Part shown: positions 1-5,889 of the stretch, in pieces | Numbering within the stretch: position 1 is the first letter of the stretch | Layout of the letters: each line of letters opens with the position of its first letter | DNA from: Chloroflexota bacterium | GTDB lineage: Bacteria; Chloroflexota; Limnocylindria; Limnocylindrales; CSP1-4 | NCBI GenBank assembly: GCA_025935655.1 | Contig: JAICUV010000219.1 | Location: forward strand, 1-5,889 | Length of the DNA: 5,889 nt | Direction: 5' to 3' | Program-made: the position numbers and the translations under genes | Notes under the pieces: model-generated | Told to the model about the DNA's origin: nothing | The model's database searches: none | Seen by the model: only the letters and a program-made list of their open reading frames with translations

Positions 1-2
1 TC

Positions 3-2021
3 CCCGGGGCATCGCCCGGGGCCGCCTTCGTGTTCACGGCGAGCGGCACGATCGACGCCTACCTCGACATCGCCTGGCGCAACTACCGGTTCACGGACCA
101 GGAGATCCACTACGTCCTCGTGCTCGGCGGGCTGATCTGGGGGACGGGGCAGTTCGCCTCGTATGCCGTGTTCGGGCACCGGCGTCCGCTCAACGCGGTG
201 GTCGTCATGGGACTCGTCCTCGTGGTGAACATGGCGCTCACCTCGCGCGACCAGGACGAGCTGGCCTATCTCGTGGCGTTCACCGCGGGCTCCCTGTTCC
301 TGCTCATCGGGATGCACGCGTTCGACGAGCGGTCGACCTGGATCCGCCGCCGCATCGGCGATCCCGCCACGATCAGCTCCATGTACCTGCGTGGCGGCAC
401 GGTGTTCATCGTCCTCGCCCTCGTGGGCTCGATGGCGCTCACGCAGCGTGCGGCCTCGAGCCCGCTCGAGGGCGCCTGGGAGGGCGTCGGCCGCAACCTC
501 GTCTCGTTCGGCGAGAGCATCAGCCGGCTGCTGCCGATGGGCGGCGCGCTGCGCCCGATCGGCGGCGTGCAGTTCGGCCAGGACGCGCGGATCAGCGACA
601 CCTGGATCACGGACGCCGGCGTCGCCTTCTCGGCCACGGTGCCCGCGGCGGCGGAAGGCCTGAAGTGGCGCGCCGCGACCTACGACAGCTTCGAGCTCAA
701 CGCCTGGGGCCAATCCTTCCTGTCCACGATCCACGTCGACGGCGGCCAGCCCATCCTCGCGGGGACGGCAGACGAGCCGAAGGAGGCGATGTCGCTGCCC
801 GTGACCGTGACCGTCCGGCCGGCCGCCTACGAGCAGGGCCTCCTCCTGGCGCCGGGCGGCCCGGTCACCGTGGACCAGGGGACGAACGTGTCGGTCACCG
901 GTAACGACGGCTGGTTCGCGGCGGCCGATCTCGAACGAGGCTCGGACGCGTACAGCGTGGAATCGCGCGTCCTCAAGCTCGACGAGACGCAGCAGCTGCT
1001 GACCGGGCACCGGCTGGAGGCCGCGGGCACGTCCTACCCGGCGGAGATCCGGGCGCTGTACACCGAGGTCCCCGACGGCGCGATCGGGCCAGACGCCCAG
1101 GAGCTGCTGGACAAGATCCTCGCCCGCGCCGACACCACCAACCCGTACCGGCTCGCCGCCTGGATGCAGGACTACTTCCAGAACACGAAGGACTTCACGT
1201 ACGACAACGACCTCACCAACGATCCCAGCTGCTCCGCCAGCGCCGTGGAGTGCTTCGCGCGGATCAAGCGCGGGTACTGCCTCCACTACGCGTCGACGAT
1301 GGCGATCCTGCTGCGCGCGGCGAACCCGGTGAACCCCATTCCGACCCGGCTCGTCCAGGGGTTCCTGCCCGCCAAGGCCGTCAACGGGGTCGAGACCGTC
1401 GAGAACCGCAACGCGCACGCCTGGGTCGAGGTCTACTTCCCGGGCTACGGCTGGATCCCGTTCGATCCCACGGGTGGCGGCGTCGGCCAGCCCACGGTCA
1501 TCGCGGAGGGCCCGGCCCTGCCGTCCGCCCTCCCGTCGCCGTCCGGGTCGGCGGGGCCGGACCTGCCGGATCCCACCCGTCGCCGGGATGGGACACTGCC
1601 CGATGCGCCATCGGCGGGTGTCACGGGCGGCGGGGCCGGCGACCGGTCGCTGTTCATCGTGCTGACGGTCCTGCTCGCCATCGTCGTCGTGACGATCGCG
1701 TTCGCAGCCTGGCTCCGTGGGCCGCGCGGCGACGTGTCGCCGGACGCGGCGTGGACGTCGATGTCGCGCGCGGCCTCGCGCTTCGGGTTCGGGCCACGGC
1801 CCACCCAGACCGTGTACGAGTACGCGAGCTCGCTGGGGGATCTCGTGCCGGTGGCCAAGGCCGACCTGCAGACGGTCGCGCAGGCGAAGGTCGAGACGAC
1901 GTACGCGGGGGTGCGCCTCGGCGGGGCGCAGCTGGACGCGGTCCGGGACGCGACCCGGCGGCTCCGGATCTCGCTGCTGCGGCTGCTGTTCCGGCGGCCG
2001 CGCAAGGGACGCCCGCGCTAG
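3..2021 (+). CDS. Membrane-anchored transglutaminase-like protein (TgpA/DUF3488 type), 5' end missing
   Basis: The frame is open from the left edge (first whole codon at 3), so the gene starts outside the window; the GTG at 30 is an internal candidate without a clear ribosome binding site. Numbered from that GTG, four hydrophobic segments lie at about 27-48, 53-71, 78-98 and 121-139. A soluble, presumably extracytoplasmic region of about 230 residues follows, then a transglutaminase-like core at about 370-490. Its Cys-His-Asp triad is intact: C417 in GYCLHYAS, H463 in NAHAWVEV and D479 in FDPT. A Pro/Gly/Ser-rich linker (about 492-538), one transmembrane helix (541-562) and a basic DUF4129-like tail (about 573-655) complete it. 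This order matches the TgpA family, whose papain-like domain faces outward; the substrate is generally unknown, and crosslinking or peptidase activity are both possible. Family members often lie next to MoxR ATPase and DUF58 genes, which would be upstream and off-window. The family call is secure; the exact function is not. Confidence 0.9.
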   Translation, partial: PGASPGAAFVFTASGTIDAYLDIAWRNYRFTDQEIHYVLVLGGLIWGTGQFASYAVFGHRRPLNAVVVMGLVLVVNMALTSRDQDELAYLVAFTAGSLFLLIGMHAFDERSTWIRRRIGDPATISSMYLRGGTVFIVLALVGSMALTQRAASSPLEGAWEGVGRNLVSFGESISRLLPMGGALRPIGGVQFGQDARISDTWITDAGVAFSATVPAAAEGLKWRAATYDSFELNAWGQSFLSTIHVDGGQPILAGTADEPKEAMSLPVTVTVRPAAYEQGLLLAPGGPVTVDQGTNVSVTGNDGWFAAADLERGSDAYSVESRVLKLDETQQLLTGHRLEAAGTSYPAEIRALYTEVPDGAIGPDAQELLDKILARADTTNPYRLAAWMQDYFQNTKDFTYDNDLTNDPSCSASAVECFARIKRGYCLHYASTMAILLRAANPVNPIPTRLVQGFLPAKAVNGVETVENRNAHAWVEVYFPGYGWIPFDPTGGGVGQPTVIAEGPALPSALPSPSGSAGPDLPDPTRRRDGTLPDAPSAGVTGGGAGDRSLFIVLTVLLAIVVVTIAFAAWLRGPRGDVSPDAAWTSMSRAASRFGFGPRPTQTVYEYASSLGDLVPVAKADLQTVAQAKVETTYAGVRLGGAQLDAVRDATRRLRISLLRLLFRRPRKGRPR

Positions 2022-2027
2022 TCGATC

Positions 2028-2903
2028 CTAGAGCGCGCCCGAGCGCGACCTGCGCTCCGCGGCCTCGCGTGCCGCCTCGTCCGCGAGCGGGGCGAGATGC
2101 TCGCTGAGGTTGGCCGCGCGGAGGACCGGGCGCCCGCCCCGGAGCTCGACGACCGTGATCCCCGTCAGCCCCATCGTGAACATCCAGAAGTGCGTGAGCG
2201 GCAGGCCGAACAGCGTGAGCATGACCACCTTGAACACCCCGTCGTGACCCACGAGGATCGACCACGGCTGGTCCGGCGGGGCGCCCACGCCGGCATAGCC
2301 GCCGACCTGCGGTCGGTCGACCGTCCCGCGCGGGTAGTCCTCGCCCAGCCGTGCGAGCACGCCGGCCAGCGCCGGCCGGACGCGGGCCTGGACCTTCGCC
2401 GGGGACTCGCCGCCCGGCGCCCAGACCTCCCAGGGCCGGCGGCGCCAGCCGGCCAGGACGTCGGGCCAGCGGCGCGCGATCTCGTCGGTGTGCAGGCCCT
2501 CCCACTCGCCCTGGCCGATCTCGAGCAGCCCGGAGTCGGGGCGGAGGGCCGTGGGGCCGGAGACGGCGTGTGCCGGGTCGACGCCCGCCTCGAGGGCGAT
2601 GGCATCGGCGATCGCGATCGCCGTGGCGCGCGTGCGCGAGAGCGGGGAGTGGACGATCTCCCGCGGCCAGCCACCCGGGACCGGGAGCGACGGCGCGTCG
2701 TGGGGTCGCGCGAGACGCGCCCCGACGAGGCTTGCCTGGCGCCGGCCCAGCGGAGACAGGGGGGTCTCGGACTGGCCCTGGAACCGCTGCTCCACGATCC
2801 ACTCCGACTCGCCGTGCCGGACGAGCACGAGGGTCGCGTCCAGACCCTCGGGGATGAGCGGCGCGTCGGCGGCGGGGCGATCCGCGGACGGGCCGCCGGT
2901 CAC
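2028..2903 (-). CDS. Histidine phosphatase (phosphoglycerate-mutase-like), candidate phosphoserine phosphatase
   Basis: This 291-residue protein has the full branch-1 histidine phosphatase signature. R29-H30-G31-E32 carries the phosphorylated histidine, R90 in SPLSRTRAT is the second phosphate-binding arginine, E128 in LLEIGQGEWEG is the likely proton donor, and H220 in LVGHDG is the second histidine. GGES at 164-167 is also typical. The start is GTG at 2903, which overlaps the serA stop in GTGA; there is no good ribosome binding site, so translation is probably coupled. Members are usually 200-230 residues. The extra length is an N-terminal extension of about 20, a Gly/Pro-rich insert at about 187-213 before the second histidine, and a charged tail. 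As last gene of a serine operon it could dephosphorylate phosphoserine, like the metal-independent PspA enzymes of Hydrogenobacter. However, the position I recall as a phosphoserine-binding His in PspA appears to be Q131 here. Alternatives are another sugar-phosphate or phosphoglycerate phosphatase. Family is certain; substrate is inferred. Confidence 0.9.
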   Translation of the reverse strand: MTGGPSADRPAADAPLIPEGLDATLVLVRHGESEWIVEQRFQGQSETPLSPLGRRQASLVGARLARPHDAPSLPVPGGWPREIVHSPLSRTRATAIAIADAIALEAGVDPAHAVSGPTALRPDSGLLEIGQGEWEGLHTDEIARRWPDVLAGWRRRPWEVWAPGGESPAKVQARVRPALAGVLARLGEDYPRGTVDRPQVGGYAGVGAPPDQPWSILVGHDGVFKVVMLTLFGLPLTHFWMFTMGLTGITVVELRGGRPVLRAANLSEHLAPLADEAAREAAERRSRSGAL

Positions 2904-4486
2904 CGTTCGCCGCCCAGCCGGACGACCCAGGTGTCGATGATGCCCTCGTCGGCGGTCATCGCGTCCACGACCGACTGGGGCACGTCGTCGTCGAGCGCGA
3001 GGACCATGTAGGCGTCGGCACGTGGCGCGGACCGGGCGAGCGTCATCGAGCTGATGTTGACGTCGGCCGCCCCCAGGAGCGCCCCGACCCGACCGACGGT
3101 CCCGGGCCGGTCGCGGTGATGCGAGATGAGCATCACGCCGGCCGGCGAGAGGTCCATCGCGTGCTCCTGGAGCCGGACGAGCCGTGGCTCGCCGTTGGCG
3201 ACGGTCCCGGCCAGGGTCACGGTCGCGCCATCGGCCTCGGCGGTGAGCGTGAGCAACGCCGAGAACGCGCCGGCGTTGGGCGTCTTGCGCTCCACGACCT
3301 CGATCCCGCGAGCCTTCGCGAGGGTGCCGGCGTTGACGAGGTTGACCCGCTCCTCGGTCGTGGTCTCGAGTAGGCCGCGGAGGACCGCGGCGACGAGCGA
3401 GCTCGCGTCGTAGGCCGCGGGCTCGCCGGCGATCTCCAGCGTGAGCGTGCGCGGGGCGACCGGCGAGAGCTGGGCCGCGAACCGGCCCAGCGTCTCGGCC
3501 AGCGGCAGGTACGGCGCGATGGCCTGGGCGGTCTCCGCGGTGAGCAGCGGCGCGTTGACGGCGTAGCGCGCGGAGCGGCCGTCGAGGACCTCGAGGATCT
3601 GCTCCGCGACCTCCTCCGCCACCGCGATCTGGGCCTCCTCCGTGGAGGCGCCGAGGTGCGGCGTCAGGAGCGTGTTGGGCGCGGTGAGCAGGGGATGGTC
3701 GGCGGCGGGCGGCTCGGCGGTGTAGACGTCGATCCCGGCGCCCGCGATGACGCCGTCGCGCAGCGCGTCGGCGAGGTCCTGCTCGTCGATGATCCCGCCG
3801 CGGGCGACGTTGAGCAGGATCACGCCCGGCTTCATCCGGGCCATCACCTCGCGGTTGATCATCCCGGCCGTCGACTTCGTCTTGGGCACGTGCACCGTGA
3901 TGATGTCGCCGCGGGCGACGATGTCGTCGAAGGTGACGAGCTCCACGCCGAAGGTCGCCGCCTGCTCGGGCGTCACGAACGGGTCCGAGCCGATGACCGT
4001 CATCTCCATGCCCCGGGCTCGGGTGGCGATGGCCTGGCCGATCTTGCCCAGGCCCACGATGCCCAGCGTCTTGCCGCGCAGCTCGTGGCCCGTGAACTTC
4101 GCTCGCTTCCACTCGCCGGCCTTCATCGACGCGTGGGCGTCGGCGGTGTGCCGGGCCAGTCCGAACATCAGCGCGAGCGTGTGCTCGGCGGCGGCGATCG
4201 TGTTGCCCGTCGGGGCGTTGACCACGGTGATCCCGGCCCGCGTCGCCGCGTCGAGGTCCACGTTGTCCACGCCGACGCCCGCCCGGCCGATGACGACGAG
4301 CCGGGTGCCGGCGGCGATCATCTCGGCGTCCGCCTTGACCTGGCTGCGCACGACGAGCGCGTCGTAGTCGGGGAGGATCGCGATGATCTCCTCGCGCGGC
4401 AGGCCCAGCTTCTCGTCGACGTCGTGGTGGGCGCGGAGGAGCTCGATGCCCTCGGGTGCGAGCGGCTCGACGACGAGGATCCTCAC
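2900..4486 (-). CDS. serA: D-3-phosphoglycerate dehydrogenase
   Basis: It oxidises 3-phosphoglycerate to 3-phosphohydroxypyruvate with NAD+, the first committed step of serine synthesis, in the cytoplasm. At 528 residues it is a long-form (type 1) SerA like that of Mycobacterium. The substrate-binding domain (about 1-100 and 280-312) flanks the NAD domain, which has G145-L-G-K-I-G150 and D168 for the cofactor ribose. Catalytic residues are all present: R229 in NVARGG, E258 in DVYTAEPP and H277 in TPHLGAS. An intervening (ASB-type) domain covers about 313-445 and an ACT domain about 450-528. In the ACT domain D459 and N477 keep the 18-residue spacing that, as I recall, marks the serine-binding pair in the Mycobacterium tuberculosis enzyme, so feedback inhibition by serine is plausible. 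The start GTG at 4486 overlaps the aminotransferase stop in GTGA and gives the canonical N-terminus MRILVVEPLAPEG. There is no separate ribosome binding site, which points to translational coupling. Confidence 0.97.
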   Translation of the reverse strand: MRILVVEPLAPEGIELLRAHHDVDEKLGLPREEIIAILPDYDALVVRSQVKADAEMIAAGTRLVVIGRAGVGVDNVDLDAATRAGITVVNAPTGNTIAAAEHTLALMFGLARHTADAHASMKAGEWKRAKFTGHELRGKTLGIVGLGKIGQAIATRARGMEMTVIGSDPFVTPEQAATFGVELVTFDDIVARGDIITVHVPKTKSTAGMINREVMARMKPGVILLNVARGGIIDEQDLADALRDGVIAGAGIDVYTAEPPAADHPLLTAPNTLLTPHLGASTEEAQIAVAEEVAEQILEVLDGRSARYAVNAPLLTAETAQAIAPYLPLAETLGRFAAQLSPVAPRTLTLEIAGEPAAYDASSLVAAVLRGLLETTTEERVNLVNAGTLAKARGIEVVERKTPNAGAFSALLTLTAEADGATVTLAGTVANGEPRLVRLQEHAMDLSPAGVMLISHHRDRPGTVGRVGALLGAADVNISSMTLARSAPRADAYMVLALDDDVPQSVVDAMTADEGIIDTWVVRLGGER

Positions 4487-5655
4487 GCCGGGACCGCGAC
4501 GCGCGTCGTCGCCTCGATGAGCGCCCGCTGTGCGGCCGCGACGGCGGCGCCGGGCTGAACGTCGAGCCCCTGCTCGAGGGCGGCGACCTCGAGGGCGCCG
4601 ATCGCGGCAAGGATGTCGTCCGTGGTCACGGAGCCCAGGTGACCCAGGCGGAAGATCTTCCCCTTGAGCTTGCCCTGGCCACCCGCGAGCACCAGGCCCT
4701 GGCGCTTGAGCGACCCGTTGAACGCCTTCCAGTCGAGGCCGTCCGGGATCCAGGCAGCGGTCACGGTCTTCGAGGCGACGTCGTCGGCCGCGAGGAGCTC
4801 GAAGCCCAGCGCGCGGAGGCCGGCGCGCGTCATCGCCTGTGCCGCTGCGTGGCGCGCGAACACGCCCTCGCCCTCGGCCTGCATCAGGCGGAGGCCCTCG
4901 TCGACCTGGTACATCACGGCGACGGCGGGGGTCCACGGCGTCTCGCCGGCTGCGGCCGTGTCCCTGTGGCGCTTGAGGTCCAGGTAGAAGCGCGGCATCG
5001 TCGCGGTCTCGCCGGCAGCCCAGGCGCGCGGCCCGACCGCGGCCATCGCCATGCCCGGCGCGGACATCCAGGCCTTCTGCGACCCGGTGACCACCAGGTC
5101 CAGGCCCCACGCGTCCATCGCGAACGGCACCGCGCCGAGTGCCGAGATGGCGTCGACGAGGATCAGCGCATCGGGGGCGGCGTCGCGGACCGCGGCGGCC
5201 AGCGCGGGGATGTCGTTGGTGACGCCGGTCGAGGTCTCGTTGTGGGTCAGGAGGACGGCCTTGAGGCCGGGGATCTCGGCAGCGGCCGCGCGGACCGCGG
5301 CCGGGACGGCCGCCTGGCCCCACTCGACGTCGAGCCTGGTGACCTCGGCGCCGTAGACCTCGGCGATCTTCGCGAACCGGTCGCCGAACGCGCCGATCGG
5401 GACCGCGAGCACCGCGTCGCCCGGGGAGAGGGTGTTCACGATCGCCGCCTCGAGGGCGCCCGTGCCCGCGCACGTGAGCATGATCACGTCGTGCTGGGTG
5501 CCGAAGAACGGCTTCATGCCCTCGCTCACGCGCAGCAGGAGCGCCTTGAACTCCTCCCCGCGGTGGTTGACCATCTGCCGCCCGCCGGCCTCGCGGACGG
5601 ACGGGGGAAGGGCCGTGGGGCCGGGGATGCGCAGGTTGGGCTCGAAGCGGGTCAC
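4483..5655 (-). CDS. Class V PLP aminotransferase (serine-pyruvate/alanine-glyoxylate family), candidate phosphoserine aminotransferase
   Basis: This 390-residue fold-type I aminotransferase belongs to the family often named serine-pyruvate or alanine-glyoxylate aminotransferase (and, wrongly, soluble hydrogenase 42-kDa subunit). Visible features are IPGPTALPPSV near the N-terminus, the cofactor-phosphate loop around AGTGALEAA (63-71), HNETSTG at 138-144, D168 in LVDAISALG (pairs with the pyridine nitrogen), K194 in TGSQKAWM (Schiff base), and R336 in IFRLGHLG (substrate carboxylate). Length is normal for the family. I chose the GTG at 5655 because AGGAGA lies 7-8 bases upstream and the family similarity begins just after it. 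An in-frame GTG at 5712 would add 19 Ser/Gly-rich residues with no ribosome binding site. It is first in the operon and overlaps serA by 4 bases. That context, together with members next to serA in Thermotoga, suggests it makes phosphoserine from 3-phosphohydroxypyruvate in place of SerC. A glyoxylate or pyruvate transaminase remains the alternative. Confidence 0.93.
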   Translation of the reverse strand: MTRFEPNLRIPGPTALPPSVREAGGRQMVNHRGEEFKALLLRVSEGMKPFFGTQHDVIMLTCAGTGALEAAIVNTLSPGDAVLAVPIGAFGDRFAKIAEVYGAEVTRLDVEWGQAAVPAAVRAAAAEIPGLKAVLLTHNETSTGVTNDIPALAAAVRDAAPDALILVDAISALGAVPFAMDAWGLDLVVTGSQKAWMSAPGMAMAAVGPRAWAAGETATMPRFYLDLKRHRDTAAAGETPWTPAVAVMYQVDEGLRLMQAEGEGVFARHAAAQAMTRAGLRALGFELLAADDVASKTVTAAWIPDGLDWKAFNGSLKRQGLVLAGGQGKLKGKIFRLGHLGSVTTDDILAAIGALEVAALEQGLDVQPGAAVAAAQRALIEATTRVAVPA

Positions 5656-5662
5656 GGATGCG

Positions 5663-5668
5663 TCTCCT
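5663..5668 (-). promoter_or_regulatory. Ribosome binding site of the aminotransferase gene
   Basis: On the - strand the bases read AGGAGA (AGGAG at 5664-5668), with 8 bases between AGGAG and the GTG at 5655. It is the only strong Shine-Dalgarno match in the operon. It decides the start against the in-frame GTG at 5712, and suggests that ribosomes load here and pass on to the two downstream genes through their overlapping stop/start codons. Confidence 0.75.
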
Positions 5669-5705
5669 GGGGTCGCCGGGAAGGATCCACCCGAATCTGA
5701 CGCAC

Positions 5706-5734
5706 GTGACACGATCCGTCCACCGTGGTAGATA
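5706..5734 (+). promoter_or_regulatory. Weak candidate promoter for the ribbon-helix-helix gene
   Basis: GTGACA (5706-5711) matches the TTGACA -35 consensus at five of six bases. It lies 17 bases before TAGATA (5729-5734), a poor -10 element with three matches to TATAAT. Transcription would then begin at about 5741-5744, giving a leaderless or nearly leaderless mRNA, which agrees with the lack of a Shine-Dalgarno sequence. The operator palindrome would overlap the -10 and the start point. I found no convincing promoter for the serine operon in the same 88-base gap. Confidence 0.3.
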
Positions 5735-5745
5735 TGACGTCATAT
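5732..5745. promoter_or_regulatory. Perfect 14-bp palindrome, likely operator of the ribbon-helix-helix gene
   Basis: ATATGACGTCATAT reads identically on both strands and covers the first two bases of the start codon at 5744. Its AT-rich arms stand out in a GC-rich window. Ribbon-helix-helix dimers typically bind short palindromic or tandem sites at their own promoter, so autorepression is the simplest reading. Further TGAC half-site-like words lie at 5698-5701 and 5707-5710, toward the serine operon. They are short enough to be chance. Confidence 0.5.
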
Positions 5746-5889
5746 GAAGACGGCCCGGACCACGATCCTGCTCGACGCGGACCTCCTCGACCGGCTGGAC
5801 CGGCACGTCCGCCGGCAGCGCACGACGAAGACGTCGGTCATCGCCGCGGCCGTCGAGACCTGGCTTGACTCGCACGAGGCCACGCCGGA
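5744..5889 (+). CDS. Ribbon-helix-helix (CopG/Arc-like) DNA-binding protein, 3' end missing
   Basis: Forty-eight complete codons are visible before the window ends, with no stop reached. The N-terminus reads as a ribbon-helix-helix domain. A short alternating strand, ARTTILLD (residues 4-11), would pair with its partner and enter the major groove. Helix 1 follows as ADLLDRLDRHVRRQ (12-25), a turn at TTKT (27-30), and helix 2 as SVIAAAVETWLDSH (31-44). Such dimeric proteins act as small autorepressors or as antitoxins (VapB/ParD/CopG-like), often with a toxin gene directly downstream, which here would be off-window. ATG 5744 is the earliest possible start because an in-frame TGA lies at 5735-5737. 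No Shine-Dalgarno sequence precedes it. A perfect palindrome overlaps the ATG, which fits autoregulation. The gene is transcribed away from the serine operon, and whether it controls that operon cannot be told from sequence. The fold assignment is good; the role is open. Confidence 0.8.
   Translation, partial: MKTARTTILLDADLLDRLDRHVRRQRTTKTSVIAAAVETWLDSHEATP

Noticed and set aside
2..21. Inverted repeat ccccggg / cccgggg with a 6-base loop at the left edge
   Set aside because: It lies inside the open coding frame as a repeated Pro-Gly-Ala-type peptide and has no T-run, so it is probably coding low complexity and not a terminator.
2014..2037. Hairpin CGCGCT / AGCGCG across the convergent stops as a bidirectional terminator
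   Set aside because: The stem is only 6 bp with a 12-base loop and no T-tract on either strand; not enough to call.
1250..2107. Second + strand open frame overlapping the transglutaminase gene
   Set aside because: It is a +1-type shadow rich in Arg/Gly/Ala/Pro; the main frame holds the catalytic triad and membrane helix.
2097..3011. Long + strand open frame antisense to the phosphatase
   Set aside because: Low-complexity Arg/Ala/Gly/Asp translation with no motifs, while the opposite strand encodes an intact enzyme.
3656..4558. Long + strand open frame (300 codons) antisense to serA
   Set aside because: Composition is that of a shadow frame, rich in Asp, Arg, His and Gly, with no domain; the - strand serA has complete catalytic motifs.
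4456..5700. Long + strand open frame (414 codons) antisense to the aminotransferase gene
   Set aside because: It is an Arg/Gly/Asp/Ala-rich translation with no recognisable domain, explained by lack of stop codons opposite a gene with GC-rich third positions.
5703..5708. CACGTG palindrome in the divergent intergenic region
   Set aside because: A six-base GC-rich palindrome is expected often by chance in such DNA and has no supporting context.
5656..5712. Earlier GTG start (5712) for the aminotransferase
   Set aside because: No ribosome binding site precedes it and the added 19 residues look unlike the family; AGGAG sits properly before the GTG at 5655.
4487..5875. Upstream extension of the serA frame, and of the phosphatase frame to 4610, suggesting giant fusion proteins
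   Set aside because: Both extensions are Arg/Pro/Gly-rich noise over real genes in another frame. The GTG starts at 4486 and 2903 give family-like N-termini and normal lengths.

Overview
This is a GC-rich window with very strong G/C preference at third codon positions. It has no RNA gene, CRISPR array or insertion sequence that I can see. The gene content is bacterial. A membrane transglutaminase of the TgpA type, plus a serine pathway built from a class V aminotransferase, a long ACT-containing SerA and a histidine phosphatase, suggests a high-GC Chloroflexota or actinobacterial-type genome. I lean to Chloroflexota, from general knowledge of these families only, and hold this weakly.

Layout. 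(1) From the left edge to 2021 on the + strand lies the 3' part of a membrane-anchored transglutaminase-like protein. Its reading frame is open through the left edge, so the N-terminus is missing. (2) From 5655 down to 2028 on the - strand is a tight three-gene operon: a class V (serine-pyruvate / alanine-glyoxylate type) aminotransferase, D-3-phosphoglycerate dehydrogenase SerA, and a histidine-phosphatase (phosphoglycerate-mutase-like) protein. Each stop codon overlaps the next GTG start in the same GTGA tetranucleotide. (3) The operon converges on the transglutaminase gene with only 6 bases between the two stop codons. (4) An 88-base divergent intergenic region (5656-5743) separates the operon from a small ribbon-helix-helix (CopG/Arc-like) protein on the + strand, which is cut by the right edge.

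How it fits together. Read as a pathway, the operon could encode all three steps of phosphorylated serine biosynthesis: 3-phosphoglycerate to 3-phosphohydroxypyruvate (SerA), to phosphoserine (the aminotransferase in the role of SerC), to serine (the phosphatase in the role of SerB). Neither SerC nor SerB is the textbook enzyme; both would be non-orthologous replacements. The SerA assignment is firm; the other two roles are inferred from family plus context. The divergent intergenic region holds a good ribosome binding site for the operon's first gene. It also holds a perfect 14-bp palindrome that overlaps the start codon of the ribbon-helix-helix gene, which looks like an autoregulatory operator.

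The window is mostly conventional metabolism and cell-envelope biology. The points most worth a second look are the all-in-one serine operon with replacement enzymes and the palindrome at the regulator's start.
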